From NCBI GenBank assembly GCA_029974855.1, contig JARKQO010000089.1:1-48694 (forward strand): a stretch of 48,694 nucleotides of DNA. The letters run 5' to 3'. Shown one piece after another: positions 14,358 to 22,110 of the stretch (within the stretch, counting starts at the first letter, position 1; each line of letters begins with the position of its first letter). Position numbers and translations under genes: made by a program. The notes under the pieces are model-generated. The model was not told where the DNA came from, did not search any database, and saw only the letters and a program-made list of their open reading frames with translations. This DNA is from Eubacteriales bacterium. Lineage in GTDB: Bacteria; Bacillota_A; Clostridia; Christensenellales; Aristaeellaceae.

Positions 14358-14503
14358 GGGACTTTCGGGGGGGATTTTAGACTTTTGGGGGGCGTTTTTG
14401 GACTTTTCGGGGGCTTTCGGGTGGGATACAGAGAGGGAAATATTTGTTGTGTCATAAGGGTTTTATCCCTTCTAGAGGGACTTTAGGGGGTTTCCGGTGG
14501 GAT
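14358..14503. repeat. Four G-rich direct repeats near the attachment site
   Basis: Copies of GGACTTT(T)(C)GGGGG occur at about 14359-14373, 14379-14392, 14400-14427 and 14477-14503; the last two extend to ...TTTC(C)GG(G)TGGGAT. They lie between the integrase and the tRNA, where arm-type integrase sites are expected. The G runs could alternatively form G-quadruplex DNA. Confidence 0.55.
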
Positions 14504-14555
14504 TTCCTAGAATGATATTGAAAACGCCTTTAAAAAGTGCCCTCCGAATCCGGGT

Positions 14556-14577
14556 TGCTGTCAAATCTGCTGTCAAA
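14556..14577. repeat. Direct repeat TGCTGTCAAA (x2)
   Basis: Two exact copies of a 10-mer, 12 bp apart (14556-14565, 14568-14577), in the integrase-tRNA interval. Close, helically phased copies suggest binding sites for integrase or excisionase. This is inferred from position only. Confidence 0.45.
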
Positions 14578-14607
14578 CGCTATTTCGTATCCTCCAAAAT
14601 CCACGAC

Positions 14608-14644
14608 AAAAAGAAAAGAAACCCTTTATTCATAAGGGTTTCTT
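14608..14644 (-). terminator. Intrinsic terminator of tRNA-Ala
   Basis: On the minus strand: 11-bp perfect stem AAGAAACCCTT / AAGGGTTTCTT with a 7-base loop, followed by TTCTTTTTG, beginning 3 bases beyond the tRNA CCA end. Confidence 0.85.
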
Positions 14645-14647
14645 GCC

Positions 14648-14723
14648 TGGTGGAGCATAGGAGATTCGAACTCCTGACCCCAACACTGCCAGTGTTGTGC
14701 GCTACCAACTGCGCTAATGCCCC
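14648..14723 (-). tRNA. tRNA-Ala (anticodon GGC)
   Basis: 76 bases including an encoded CCA. Acceptor stem GGGGCAT / ATGCTCC contains the G3-U70 pair that identifies alanine tRNAs. D arm GCGC-AGTTGGTA-GCGC; anticodon stem CAACA/TGTTG with loop CTGGCAG, anticodon GGC; T arm AGGAG-TTCGAAT-CTCCT. The 3' end points to the integrase, making this tRNA the probable attachment site of the element on its left. Confidence 0.96.
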
Positions 14724-14911
14724 GTAGGTCGGCAGGAGGTATCATAACACAGAAAATGGAGTTTGTAAACCCTGCCGCAAGAAAAAATTACGGGGGAAAT
14801 GGCAGGAATTTACGAGGAATTTACGCAGGAAAACAGTCGCGGTTTTTTCGGCCCACCAGTGTCTCCAGGCCCTCCAGGTCCACCAGGGCAGCGCGTTCCC
14901 GCTCTAAAGCC

Positions 14912-16561
14912 TCACGGCCCCCGCCGCATCCGCCTGGCGCTGATGCCCTTGCCCCGCACCCCCTTGGGGGCCCTGGCCTCGGGAGGCAGCCCCCGGCGCT
15001 GGGGGGGAGCTTTCCTGCCGGGGAAGGGCGTCCCCCACCCGGCCCGGACCCAGGAGATGGCCTGGGCGTAGCGGCGCAAAGGCAACGCCTGGGGCTGCTC
15101 CACCCAGATAAAGGGCTTCAGGGTGGGCCAGCCCCGCTGGATAATGTAGCTGTAGGCCCCTGTGAGCCGGTAATGCTCCCGCATGATTACGTGGGGGGGC
15201 ATGATCCTCTCGTGGAGGCCTCCCAGCAGCTGCCGCAGGGTGTATTGCCGGACCATGGGGCGCATGCTCTCCTTCAGGCGGTCCAGCCGCCCTTGGTCCA
15301 TGCCCTGCCCCGCCAAAGAGAGATAGCCCTTCTGGGCGTATTGGGCCAGGGACGACACCATGTTCTGGGCCTTGTCCCCGGCGTAGGTGAGCATCCTCTC
15401 AATGGGGGCCACGGTCCATTTCTTGTCGATGAGCTGGGCCAGGCTGCCCTCGCCCTTTTCCTCCAGCAGGCAGTAGCAAAAGGCCACGGAGATCTCCAGG
15501 AGGCTCAGGGTGTCGTCGATTTGCTGGAAGAAGGGCGCCAAGGCCTGCCGCACAGCGGCTGCCTCCGGGGCGGGGCTGAGGCCATAAACCGCCTGCCGGA
15601 AGGAATCGTGGGCCCGGTACTCCAGGCAGAGGCCCAGGTGCAGCAGCGCGCCCAAGCGGGGCACCACGTCGTCGCTGTTGAGCACATGGTAGAGGGGGTA
15701 GCGGGCCGGGTCGAACACAAACTGGCCCGTGGCCACAGTGGGGGAGGCGAAGCCGTAGCCCGCCATGTTCTGGGGCAGCACCCCCCAGTCCGTCAGCAGC
15801 CGGTGGCAGAAAACCTGCATCACCGCCGCCCCCTGGCTGTGCCCGGCCATCCACAGGAAGAAGCGGCTGCTGCCGCTGCGCATCTCCTGCAAAATATCCG
15901 CCAGGGTCAACCGTTCCAGGCCCAGCTCCCCGGCGGTGCACGGGAAGTGGATGCGCTCCGCGCTTTGCTCAAAATACTCCGTAAGCTGGGAGAAGCCCTT
16001 GTGAAAGCCCTCCTCGGTGATGAAGCGCAGGTTGGAAAACCAGTCGTAAAACCGGGAGCCCGTGCCCATGAATCCGATGGCCACCACGTAGCGGCCCGGG
16101 GCCTGCCTGCGCAGCATGGTGACGGCCTTGATGGTATCGCTGCGCTCCCGCTGGCGCAAAGCCCCGGCGATCTGCATGAGGGGGTTGCGCTCCCGCAGGG
16201 ACGCCCTGGCCCGGTAGAGTTTCCAGCTGTTCATCACGGTGCGCATTTGCTCGCCGCTGGCGCTTTCCCCGGTCACCACGCCGCTTTGCAAGGTGTTGTC
16301 AATCTGGATGGAGCAATCCGTCCAGCCCGCCTCCAGCCAGGGGTCCAGCTCCAGGTGGTAGGAAAGGGCCGCCAGCTCCAAAGACAGGGTCATGGCCTCC
16401 CGGCAAAGGGGAGGCCGTAGGCGGAAAAAGGGGTCCTGGCGAAAGGGAAGCCCCAGGCAGTCCAGGGCTCCCAGGTCGCAGCCGGTGACCCGGCCAAGGC
16501 CGGGCCGGGGCAGGGGCCGCGCCTTGGCCTGCCTCCTGGTGAAAACCCTGGGCTGGACCAT
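14912..16561 (-). CDS. Lipase (class 3)-like alpha/beta hydrolase
   Basis: 549 residues from ATG 16561 (GAAGG 5 bases upstream). ATG 16627 is an alternative but lies only 6 bases from a TATAAT at 16634-16639, so it would need leaderless translation. The core resembles class 3 lipases: VVAIGFMGTGS oxyanion region (about 159-169), nucleophile elbow GHSQG (240-244, Ser242), GFASPTVAT, and HVLNSDDVVPRLG carrying the probable catalytic Asp. No signal peptide or membrane helix is evident. The C-terminus is rich in Arg, Pro and Gly. Its substrate is unknown. The opposite strand also carries a long open frame, a shadow of its high GC content. Confidence 0.72.
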   Translation of the reverse strand: MVQPRVFTRRQAKARPLPRPGLGRVTGCDLGALDCLGLPFRQDPFFRLRPPLCREAMTLSLELAALSYHLELDPWLEAGWTDCSIQIDNTLQSGVVTGESASGEQMRTVMNSWKLYRARASLRERNPLMQIAGALRQRERSDTIKAVTMLRRQAPGRYVVAIGFMGTGSRFYDWFSNLRFITEEGFHKGFSQLTEYFEQSAERIHFPCTAGELGLERLTLADILQEMRSGSSRFFLWMAGHSQGAAVMQVFCHRLLTDWGVLPQNMAGYGFASPTVATGQFVFDPARYPLYHVLNSDDVVPRLGALLHLGLCLEYRAHDSFRQAVYGLSPAPEAAAVRQALAPFFQQIDDTLSLLEISVAFCYCLLEEKGEGSLAQLIDKKWTVAPIERMLTYAGDKAQNMVSSLAQYAQKGYLSLAGQGMDQGRLDRLKESMRPMVRQYTLRQLLGGLHERIMPPHVIMREHYRLTGAYSYIIQRGWPTLKPFIWVEQPQALPLRRYAQAISWVRAGWGTPFPGRKAPPQRRGLPPEARAPKGVRGKGISARRMRRGP

Positions 16562-16755
16562 GAAAGCCTTCGCCGCCTTTCTTTTGAGTGCCGATACAGG
16601 GGATGGGAACCAGCCCATCCGTCGCATAAGGGCATTATAACAAAAAGGCGGGGGAAAGAAAATAAGAAGGTTTTTGAAAGGAAAGGGGGGATTTTGTTTT
16701 TTGCATTTTTCCTCAGCGGCAGCCAGGATGGCAGGCAATACTCCCGCCTCGCCCC

Positions 16756-16784
16756 TTGACCAATTCCTTCCATTCAGGTACAAT
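16756..16784 (+). promoter_or_regulatory. Promoter of galM-DUF2804
   Basis: TTGACC (16756-16761), 17-bp spacer, TACAAT (16779-16784), 64 bases before the galM start. Confidence 0.7.
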
Positions 16785-16848
16785 CTTCCCAACGACCACA
16801 AACCAATGAAGCCCAAGCAACTTACCAAATCAATAAGGAGGCTCCCCT

Positions 16849-17907
16849 ATGAGCATCATCACCAAACCCTACGGAACCCTGCCCCAGGGGCAGGTTTTGG
16901 AGTATACGCTGACAAACGAAAGGGGCTCCAGCGTCAGCATTCTGGACTTTGGCGGAACCATCACCCGCATTGTGGTACCGGACCGGGAAGGAAAGCTGGG
17001 GGACGTGGCCTTGGGCTTTGAGGACGTGACCCCTTACTACACGGGCCAATGCGGCAGCATGGGGGGCATCATTGGCCGGTACGGCAACCGGATCGGCGGA
17101 GCCCGCTTCACCTTGGAGGGCAAGGAATACCGGCTGGGCAAGAACAACGGGGAAAACAACCTCCACGGCGGCCCCCAAGGCTTTAACCAACGGCTGTGGC
17201 AGGCCAAGCCCTGGGAGAAGGACGGGGTCTGCGGCCTGGAGCTGACCTTGGTGAGCCCGGACGGGGACCAAAACTTCCCCGGCATCCTGTCCGTCACCGT
17301 CACCTATACCTTCGATAACGAGGACACCTTGGGCATCACCTACCACGCCGATACGGACATGCCCACCTTGTGTAACCTCACCAACCACGCCTATTTCAAC
17401 CTGGACGGCCATGAAGCCGGCACCGTGGAGGATTTGGAGCTGCACATTCTGGCGGACTTCATCAACCAGGTGGACCAGGGCCTCATCCCCACGGGAACGC
17501 TGCTGCGTCCCCAGGATACGGTGTACGGCTTCGCCCAGCCCACCCGCCTGGGGGATGTGCTGGCCCATACTGGCACGGACCCGGACCTGCGCAACGCCGG
17601 CGGGGTGGATTTTAACTACTGCATGGGCCGGGATAAGGAAACCAAGGTCTGCGCCGTGCTGTACTCCCCTAAAACAGGCCGGGAGATGCGGGTGGAGACG
17701 GACCAGCCCGGGGTGCAGCTGTACACCGGGCAGTTCCTGAATTTTCAGGGCAAGGACGGGGTGCCTTATGGCCGTTTTGCGGGGCTCTGCCTGGAGACCC
17801 AGCACTACCCCGACAGCCCCAACCAGCCCCACTACCCCAGCACGGTGCTGCGGTCCCAGGAGCATTACTATACCGTTACCAAGTACCGCTTCGGCATCCG
17901 GGGCTGA
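16849..17907 (+). CDS. galM: Aldose 1-epimerase (galactose mutarotase)
   Basis: 352 residues from ATG, with AAGGAGG 8 bases upstream. It interconverts alpha and beta anomers of galactose and glucose in the cytoplasm, feeding the Leloir pathway. Family landmarks are all present: GRYGNRI (77-82), NNLHGG with H106, NLTNHAYFNL with catalytic acid H180, and ETQHYPDSPNQP with catalytic base E316. Length is normal for GalM. It has its own promoter and is followed 11 bases later by a DUF2804 gene. No galK or galT is nearby, so it probably serves general sugar metabolism. Confidence 0.95.
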   Translation: MSIITKPYGTLPQGQVLEYTLTNERGSSVSILDFGGTITRIVVPDREGKLGDVALGFEDVTPYYTGQCGSMGGIIGRYGNRIGGARFTLEGKEYRLGKNNGENNLHGGPQGFNQRLWQAKPWEKDGVCGLELTLVSPDGDQNFPGILSVTVTYTFDNEDTLGITYHADTDMPTLCNLTNHAYFNLDGHEAGTVEDLELHILADFINQVDQGLIPTGTLLRPQDTVYGFAQPTRLGDVLAHTGTDPDLRNAGGVDFNYCMGRDKETKVCAVLYSPKTGREMRVETDQPGVQLYTGQFLNFQGKDGVPYGRFAGLCLETQHYPDSPNQPHYPSTVLRSQEHYYTVTKYRFGIRG

Positions 17908-17918
17908 AAGGAAGGGCC

Positions 17919-18956
17919 ATGAGCAGCCAACACCGGCTTACGGAGGGCCCCCTGCTGGACGGGGAGGGCCGCCTGGCCCAGAGGGGCTATGCCACCTCCT
18001 TGGTGCGCCGCTATGACCGCAGGGCCATCCGGGCGGGGAAAACCCGCATCAAGGAATGGGATTATTACTGCGTTTGCGGCGAGGATACCATTTTGGCCTT
18101 GACCATCGCGGACAATAGCTATATGGGCCTGGACAGCGTCACTTTGATCGACATTCCCCTGCGCTGGCAGCATACCAAGAGCTTCATGCGGGCCTTTCCC
18201 ATGGGCGGCACAGGCCTGCCCGCCACCAGCGCCCGGGGGGATGTGGCGGTGCACCGCAAGGGCTATAGCCTCCGCTTTGCCCGGGAGGGGGACGCCAGGA
18301 CCCTCTCGGTCCATGTGGAAAACTTTCTGGATGGCATGCCCTTGGAGGCCACGGTGGAGCTCACCGGGGAGCCCAAGGACAGCATGGTGATCGCCACCCC
18401 CTTTGCGGGCGCTCCCAGGCACTTTTACTACAATCAGAAGATCAACTGCCTCCAGGCCAGCGGCCAGGTGATCTTTGACGGCCAGGTGCGGGAGTTTTCC
18501 AAGGGCGCCTCCATGGCGGTGCTGGACTGGGGCCGGGGAGTGTGGACCTACAAAAACACCTGGTATTGGGGCAGCGCCAGCGGCAGGGTCCAGGGGGTGC
18601 CCTTTGGGATGAACCTGGGGTACGGCTTCGGGGATACCTCCGCAGCCACGGAAAACATGCTGTTTTATGATGGAACCGCCCACAAGCTGGACCATGTGAC
18701 CTTTGGCATCCCCGTGGCAGCGGACGGCCGGGAGGATTACCTCTCCCCCTGGAGGGTGGAGGACGACCAAGGCCGACTGGAGTTAACCTTCACACCTTTT
18801 TTGGACCGGGCCAGCCGCACCAGCGCCTGGGTCATTGAAAGCGATCAGCACCAGGTATTCGGCTATTTTGACGGCACCGCGACCCTGGAGGACGGCACCC
18901 GGCTGGAGATCCGCCATTTGCTGGGCTTTGCGGAAAAGGTGAAGAACCGCTGGTAG
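17919..18956 (+). CDS. DUF2804 family protein
   Basis: 345 residues. The protein is beta-rich along its length, with family features [21 protein letters not shown] and [18 protein letters not shown] (about 205-222). DUF2804 proteins have an unknown role; their fold is thought to resemble lipocalin-like or hydroxyneurosporene-synthase-type beta barrels. No signal peptide. It lies 11 bases after galM and shares its promoter, hinting at a carbohydrate- or lipid-linked task, but that is only context. Confidence 0.8.
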   Translation: MSSQHRLTEGPLLDGEGRLAQRGYATSLVRRYDRRAIRAGKTRIKEWDYYCVCGEDTILALTIADNSYMGLDSVTLIDIPLRWQHTKSFMRAFPMGGTGLPATSARGDVAVHRKGYSLRFAREGDARTLSVHVENFLDGMPLEATVELTGEPKDSMVIATPFAGAPRHFYYNQKINCLQASGQVIFDGQVREFSKGASMAVLDWGRGVWTYKNTWYWGSASGRVQGVPFGMNLGYGFGDTSAATENMLFYDGTAHKLDHVTFGIPVAADGREDYLSPWRVEDDQGRLELTFTPFLDRASRTSAWVIESDQHQVFGYFDGTATLEDGTRLEIRHLLGFAEKVKNRW

Positions 18957-18967
18957 GGGTCAAAAGC

Positions 18968-19040
18968 GGGTCCAGGGGCGAAGTCCCTGGTGGGGTCCAG
19001 GGGTGAAACCCCTGGTAGGGTCCAGGGGCGAAGTCCCTGG
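18968..19040. repeat. Three tandem 25-bp palindromic repeats
   Basis: Units GGGTCCAGGGGCGAAGTCCC(TGG) start at 18968, 18993 and 19018 (period 25). Each can fold as a hairpin CCAGGG / CCCTGG. Copy 2 has compensating changes (GGGGTGAAACCCC) that preserve pairing, which suggests selection for structure. The array lies between the DUF2804 stop and the DUF2200 start and may work as a transcript-end or mRNA-stability element. Confidence 0.7.
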
Positions 19041-19098
19041 ATTGAAAACCCCCTTCCCTTCCTGCTATCATGCAAAAAAGCGTCGGGGAGGATGGAGT

Positions 19099-19449
19099 AT
19101 GCAGAAGCATCGGGTCTACGCCATGAGCGTTGCCAGCGTGTACCCTCTGTATGTGGAAAAGGCGGAGAGAAAAGGCCGCGCCAAAGGGGAGGTGGATGAG
19201 ATCATCCGCTGGCTGACGGGCTACAGCCAGGAAGCCTTGGAGGCCCAGCTGGAAAAGCAGGTGAACCTGGAGGCCTTCTTTGCCCAGGCCCCCCGGCTTA
19301 ACCCCGCCCGGGCCCTGATCAAGGGCGTCATATGCGGCGTGCGGGTGGAGGAGATGGAAGAGGGCACCATGCGGGAAATCCGCTATTTGGATAAGCTCAT
19401 CGACGAGCTGGCCAAGGGAAAGGCCATGGAAAAGATTTTACGGAAATGA
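19099..19449 (+). CDS. DUF2200 family protein
   Basis: 116 residues from ATG 19099 (GGGGAGG upstream). [24 protein letters not shown] and [13 protein letters not shown] are diagnostic for DUF2200, a small cytosolic family of unknown role whose members cover the whole length, as here. A longer frame through the upstream repeats is rejected. It stands alone; the 120 bases after it hold no gene. Confidence 0.85.
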   Translation: MQKHRVYAMSVASVYPLYVEKAERKGRAKGEVDEIIRWLTGYSQEALEAQLEKQVNLEAFFAQAPRLNPARALIKGVICGVRVEEMEEGTMREIRYLDKLIDELAKGKAMEKILRK

Positions 19450-19571
19450 ATGGGAGAGGGTAGCTGCCCTCGCCGCAAGGAGCGAGGTATATGTGAGAGC
19501 GTCAGCATCCTTGTGGACGATGGGGGCATCCTTCCGGGGGTATCTCTATGCCCTCCAGGATGCACCCTACG

Positions 19572-19952
19572 CTACCGCGCATTTTGAAGCGCATTTTCAA
19601 CGGCCTTCAAAAAGGCTTTGCTGTCAGCGGTAGCGCCTGATACCGCGTCAACGGCCGGGCTTTGCGCTTTGATGATACGGTTCTCCAGATCCTCCCTGAT
19701 GCCCTCCCGCCCGGTGGGCCCTTTGACGAGCTTGATTTCTGTGATCCGGTGATCCGCAACGGCGACCTGGACCGCATTGCTCCAACGGTAGCAATCATAT
19801 TGTCCCGGATGCTCGCCATCCGGAATGCCGGAAAGGTCTACCGAACCGATCTGAAGCGCCAGGGTCTGCGCCTTGCCCAGAAACGCATAGATCATGATCA
19901 CCAGGATGAATGCGAGAAAGCCGATCCCAATCCGCTGAAGAACCCTTTTCAT
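19572..19952 (-). CDS. FMN-binding domain protein, membrane-anchored
   Basis: 126 residues from ATG 19952, overlapping the upstream flavodoxin stop (ATGA). An N-terminal transmembrane helix (about 6-27, IGIGFLAFILVIMIYAFLG) is followed by an FMN-binding domain of the NqrC/RnfG type. Its SGATADSKAFLKAVENAL ends in the conserved SGAT motif where FMN is attached through Thr by phosphoester in relatives. It is expected to move electrons at the outer membrane face. It forms an operon with TetR and flavodoxin genes. A paralogue lies at 26405-26797. Confidence 0.82.
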   Translation of the reverse strand: MKRVLQRIGIGFLAFILVIMIYAFLGKAQTLALQIGSVDLSGIPDGEHPGQYDCYRWSNAVQVAVADHRITEIKLVKGPTGREGIREDLENRIIKAQSPAVDAVSGATADSKAFLKAVENALQNAR

Positions 19953-20427
19953 AGTGCCTTCCTTTCTAGCTTGCCGAGCTTGGATGCCACATCGGCGATC
20001 TGGGCGTTGCGGGATTGATTCATCCAATTGACAATGCCGGTTTGGGCCACATCCGCGCCTTTGGACTGGCACAGGACACGCATTTGTTTCACGGCATGGG
20101 TTCCGCCCATCCAGGGTTTGGGAAATTGCTGCGTAACGAAGCACTCCGCCTTCTTACCCGGGATTTGCGGCAGTTGCTTTAGATATGCTTTCATAATGGG
20201 GAAAGGGAGAAAGCCTCTACAGGCCCGCCGAAGATCACAGCGTCAAAGGGCGTCGGGTCGGGTGCGCTGATCAGCCGCAGGGGAAGCTTGCTGTTGGGGT
20301 CCTCGTTTTCCGCGCGGACCCGGTGGATCACAGCGGTATGCCCCTGGGCAAGGCAGGCGTCCCGTACCTTTTCCGCCACCAACAGGGTGTTGCCTGTACG
20401 GGAGAAGATCATGATGCCAATGTTCAT
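19949..20427 (-). pseudogene. Flavodoxin, split by a single-base frameshift
   Basis: The N-terminal part (20191-20427) starts MNIGIMIFSRTGNTLLVAEKV, the FMN phosphate loop of flavodoxins, and runs to FGGPVEAFSLSPL-stop. The C-terminal part (19949-20194) begins at once with MKAYLKQLPQIPGKKAECF and ends with TGIVNW and a last helix. Intact relatives read ...FSLSPVMKAYL..., so one base seems to be missing near 20194, next to G and A runs. The two frames overlap in ATGA, so coupled translation of two halves is possible; sequencing error and true decay are the other options. It lies between tetR and the FMN-binding gene. Confidence 0.75.
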
Positions 20428-21026
20428 GGTGAAGCCCTCCTTATCAGCAGATATTCGGTCAGTTGATCCAGATCGTTGAACAGCGCTTCCTGTGTAAGCC
20501 CGTTGTCTGAGAAGAATAATGCCAGCAGGCCATGCAGCGCATAGATGAGAGCCTTTGCCACAATGCTCACATCCTCTTCGCGGATTGTGCCATCCGCCAC
20601 GAAACACTGATAGGTGTCGCGCCAACTGGCCTCATAGTCGAAGGATTGCTCGGCGGCTTTTGGTTCGCCGGTAAGCCGATAGGAATAGAAAAAGCGGAAA
20701 ACGTGCGGGTGCTCAAGGTAATAGCATGCGTACATGCGATTGAGCCGCTTGATTTCATCCAGGCCGTTGGCCTTCTTGCCCTGTACGCTGCCCATATACG
20801 CGGCCATATCCCGGATCATGCACAGCTTGGTTTCTTGCAGCAGTTGGTTGAGGTCGCGAAAATAGTTGTAGATCGTGGCGTAGGAGTATCCCGCCAGTTC
20901 CCCCACCTTGCGGACAGACACGCTTTCCACACCATCCCGGATGATGATCTCTTTCGCTGCTTCAATGAAGTAGGACCGGATGCGCCCGCTCTTGAGGCTG
21001 TTCTCCTTATGTCTCATATGGCCCAT
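20424..21026 (-). CDS. TetR-family regulator
   Basis: 200 residues from ATG 21026 (GGGAGG 7 bases upstream). The N-terminal helix-turn-helix (YFIEAAKEIIIRDGVESVSVRKVGELAGYSYATIYNYF, cut here to the domain ends) is typical. The C-terminal ligand domain is divergent and has LEHPHVFRFFYSY. It heads an operon whose next genes, flavodoxin (4-base overlap) and FMN-binding protein, suggest a redox or stress signal. A dyad at 21041-21076 overlies its promoter, implying autorepression. Confidence 0.85.
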   Translation of the reverse strand: MGHMRHKENSLKSGRIRSYFIEAAKEIIIRDGVESVSVRKVGELAGYSYATIYNYFRDLNQLLQETKLCMIRDMAAYMGSVQGKKANGLDEIKRLNRMYACYYLEHPHVFRFFYSYRLTGEPKAAEQSFDYEASWRDTYQCFVADGTIREEDVSIVAKALIYALHGLLALFFSDNGLTQEALFNDLDQLTEYLLIRRASP

Positions 21027-21040
21027 GACCACCTCCCGGT

Positions 21041-21076
21041 TATTAACATAGATATAAATAATGAACATTGTTAATA
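21041..21076 (-). promoter_or_regulatory. TetR promoter with operator dyad
   Basis: Perfect arms TATTAACA (21041-21048) and TGTTAATA (21069-21076) with a 20-bp gap. On the minus strand the upstream arm carries a TTAACA -35-like box and the other arm a TATGTT -10-like box, so a bound repressor would block polymerase. Confidence 0.55.
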
Positions 21077-21157
21077 TATGCTTAAAACAGATGGAAGTCA
21101 AGGACCGCTGAACGTTTTTGCAGGAACGGATGCCCTCTTTATGGCCGCATTTTCACG

Positions 21158-21805
21158 TCATACAACATATCGATCATATCCAAGCTTCACCAGCGCCTCA
21201 TAGGAGGCCATGGTATGGGGCGGAATCTCCTGTGGGATTTGATAGCCAAGCTTGGCAAACGCATCCATCCGCTGAAAATCCCCCACCAAGCTGTTGATGA
21301 TCTCGCTTTCCTCCACACCGTCCGCCAGCATGCCGGCCACATAGTCCTCCAGGGACGGATTCCCCGGAGCTACAATGACCTCCACCTCCGGCCACTGCTT
21401 TTGAAGAGCTGCCCAGACCCGCCGGGTCATATAGGGCTTGTGGACGGCAATGATGGTCTTTGGGGCCATACCCTTGCTTTCAAACATCCTTCTGGCAAAG
21501 TGAATATTCTCGCCTGTGTTGGTGGCTTTGTTTTCAATGAGGATCGCTTCGGACGGAACGCCTTCTTTCATGGCGATTTCAGCAAAAAGCTCCGCCTCTG
21601 GCTTTGGGAAAACCCCCATGGTGCCCTTGCCCAGATACCCCGTAAACAGAATGATAGGCGCCCACTTTGCTTTGTATAGCTGGGCGGCGCGGGTGGCGAT
21701 GGTTTGATCGTGGCTGCCAAAGCCGATAATGGCATCCGCCGGTTGAAGGGGATCCTCCTTGTATAGATAGTCCCACAAGTCTTTTAAACAAGCGTATTTG
21801 TCCAT
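21158..21805 (-). CDS. YdcF/ElyC-family (DUF218) protein
   Basis: 215 residues. ADAIIGFGSHDQTIATRAAQLY near the start, ILFTGYLGKGTMG, ILIENKATNTGENIHFARRMF in the middle and AVHKPYMTRRVWAALQKQWP fit the Rossmann-like DUF218 fold of YdcF and SanA-type proteins. E. coli YdcF binds S-adenosylmethionine; the biochemical role in Bacillota is unknown. No signal peptide or membrane helix, unlike the SanA branch. It is the upstream neighbour of the TetR operon but has its own start region. Confidence 0.85.
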   Translation of the reverse strand: MDKYACLKDLWDYLYKEDPLQPADAIIGFGSHDQTIATRAAQLYKAKWAPIILFTGYLGKGTMGVFPKPEAELFAEIAMKEGVPSEAILIENKATNTGENIHFARRMFESKGMAPKTIIAVHKPYMTRRVWAALQKQWPEVEVIVAPGNPSLEDYVAGMLADGVEESEIINSLVGDFQRMDAFAKLGYQIPQEIPPHTMASYEALVKLGYDRYVV

Positions 21806-22110
21806 CGTAGCTTTCCTTCGTTCTTATAGTGACCGGAATCTTCGCCCGATCATTACTGGTATCATAGTCCAGGTCACCCAAAATAACAAGGGTAGGGACC
21901 ATCTGTTATGGCGCATCTCAGCGCACCGATGAAGCCGCCCCAGCCAAAGATAAAACACACGGCTCCAAAGGGTCGGGAGAGGTGAAGAAAAGGGGGAGCA
22001 ATTGTGAATGACAAAAACGCGTCCATGGGGCCAATACCGGTACCCATGGGCGCAAGTAGTGGCAAGGAATCCTTTTGCCTCTCCACAACGTCAAATTTAC
22101 ATTTATACGG
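21806..22110. other. Intergenic stretch without recognisable gene
   Basis: About 305 bases between two minus-strand genes. Open frames present (for example 21874-22086) lack ribosome binding sites and family features. I see no clear promoter or terminator. Confidence 0.5.

Noticed and set aside
166..14454. Exact 12-mer TTTGTTGTGTCA at 166-177 and 14443-14454 as possible att direct repeats
   Set aside because: Several exact 12-mers are expected by chance in 14 kb, the similarity does not extend well, and the tRNA 3' end is a better attachment site.
14717..16420. Long plus-strand open frame of 567 codons opposite the lipase-like gene
   Set aside because: It is rich in Pro, Gly, His and Gln, lacks a ribosome binding site, and runs through the tRNA flank; it is a shadow of the high-GC minus-strand gene, which carries the GHSQG motif.
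18968..19040. CRISPR array
   Set aside because: The three 25-bp units are directly adjacent with only 2 bases between them and no spacers; no cas gene is in the window.
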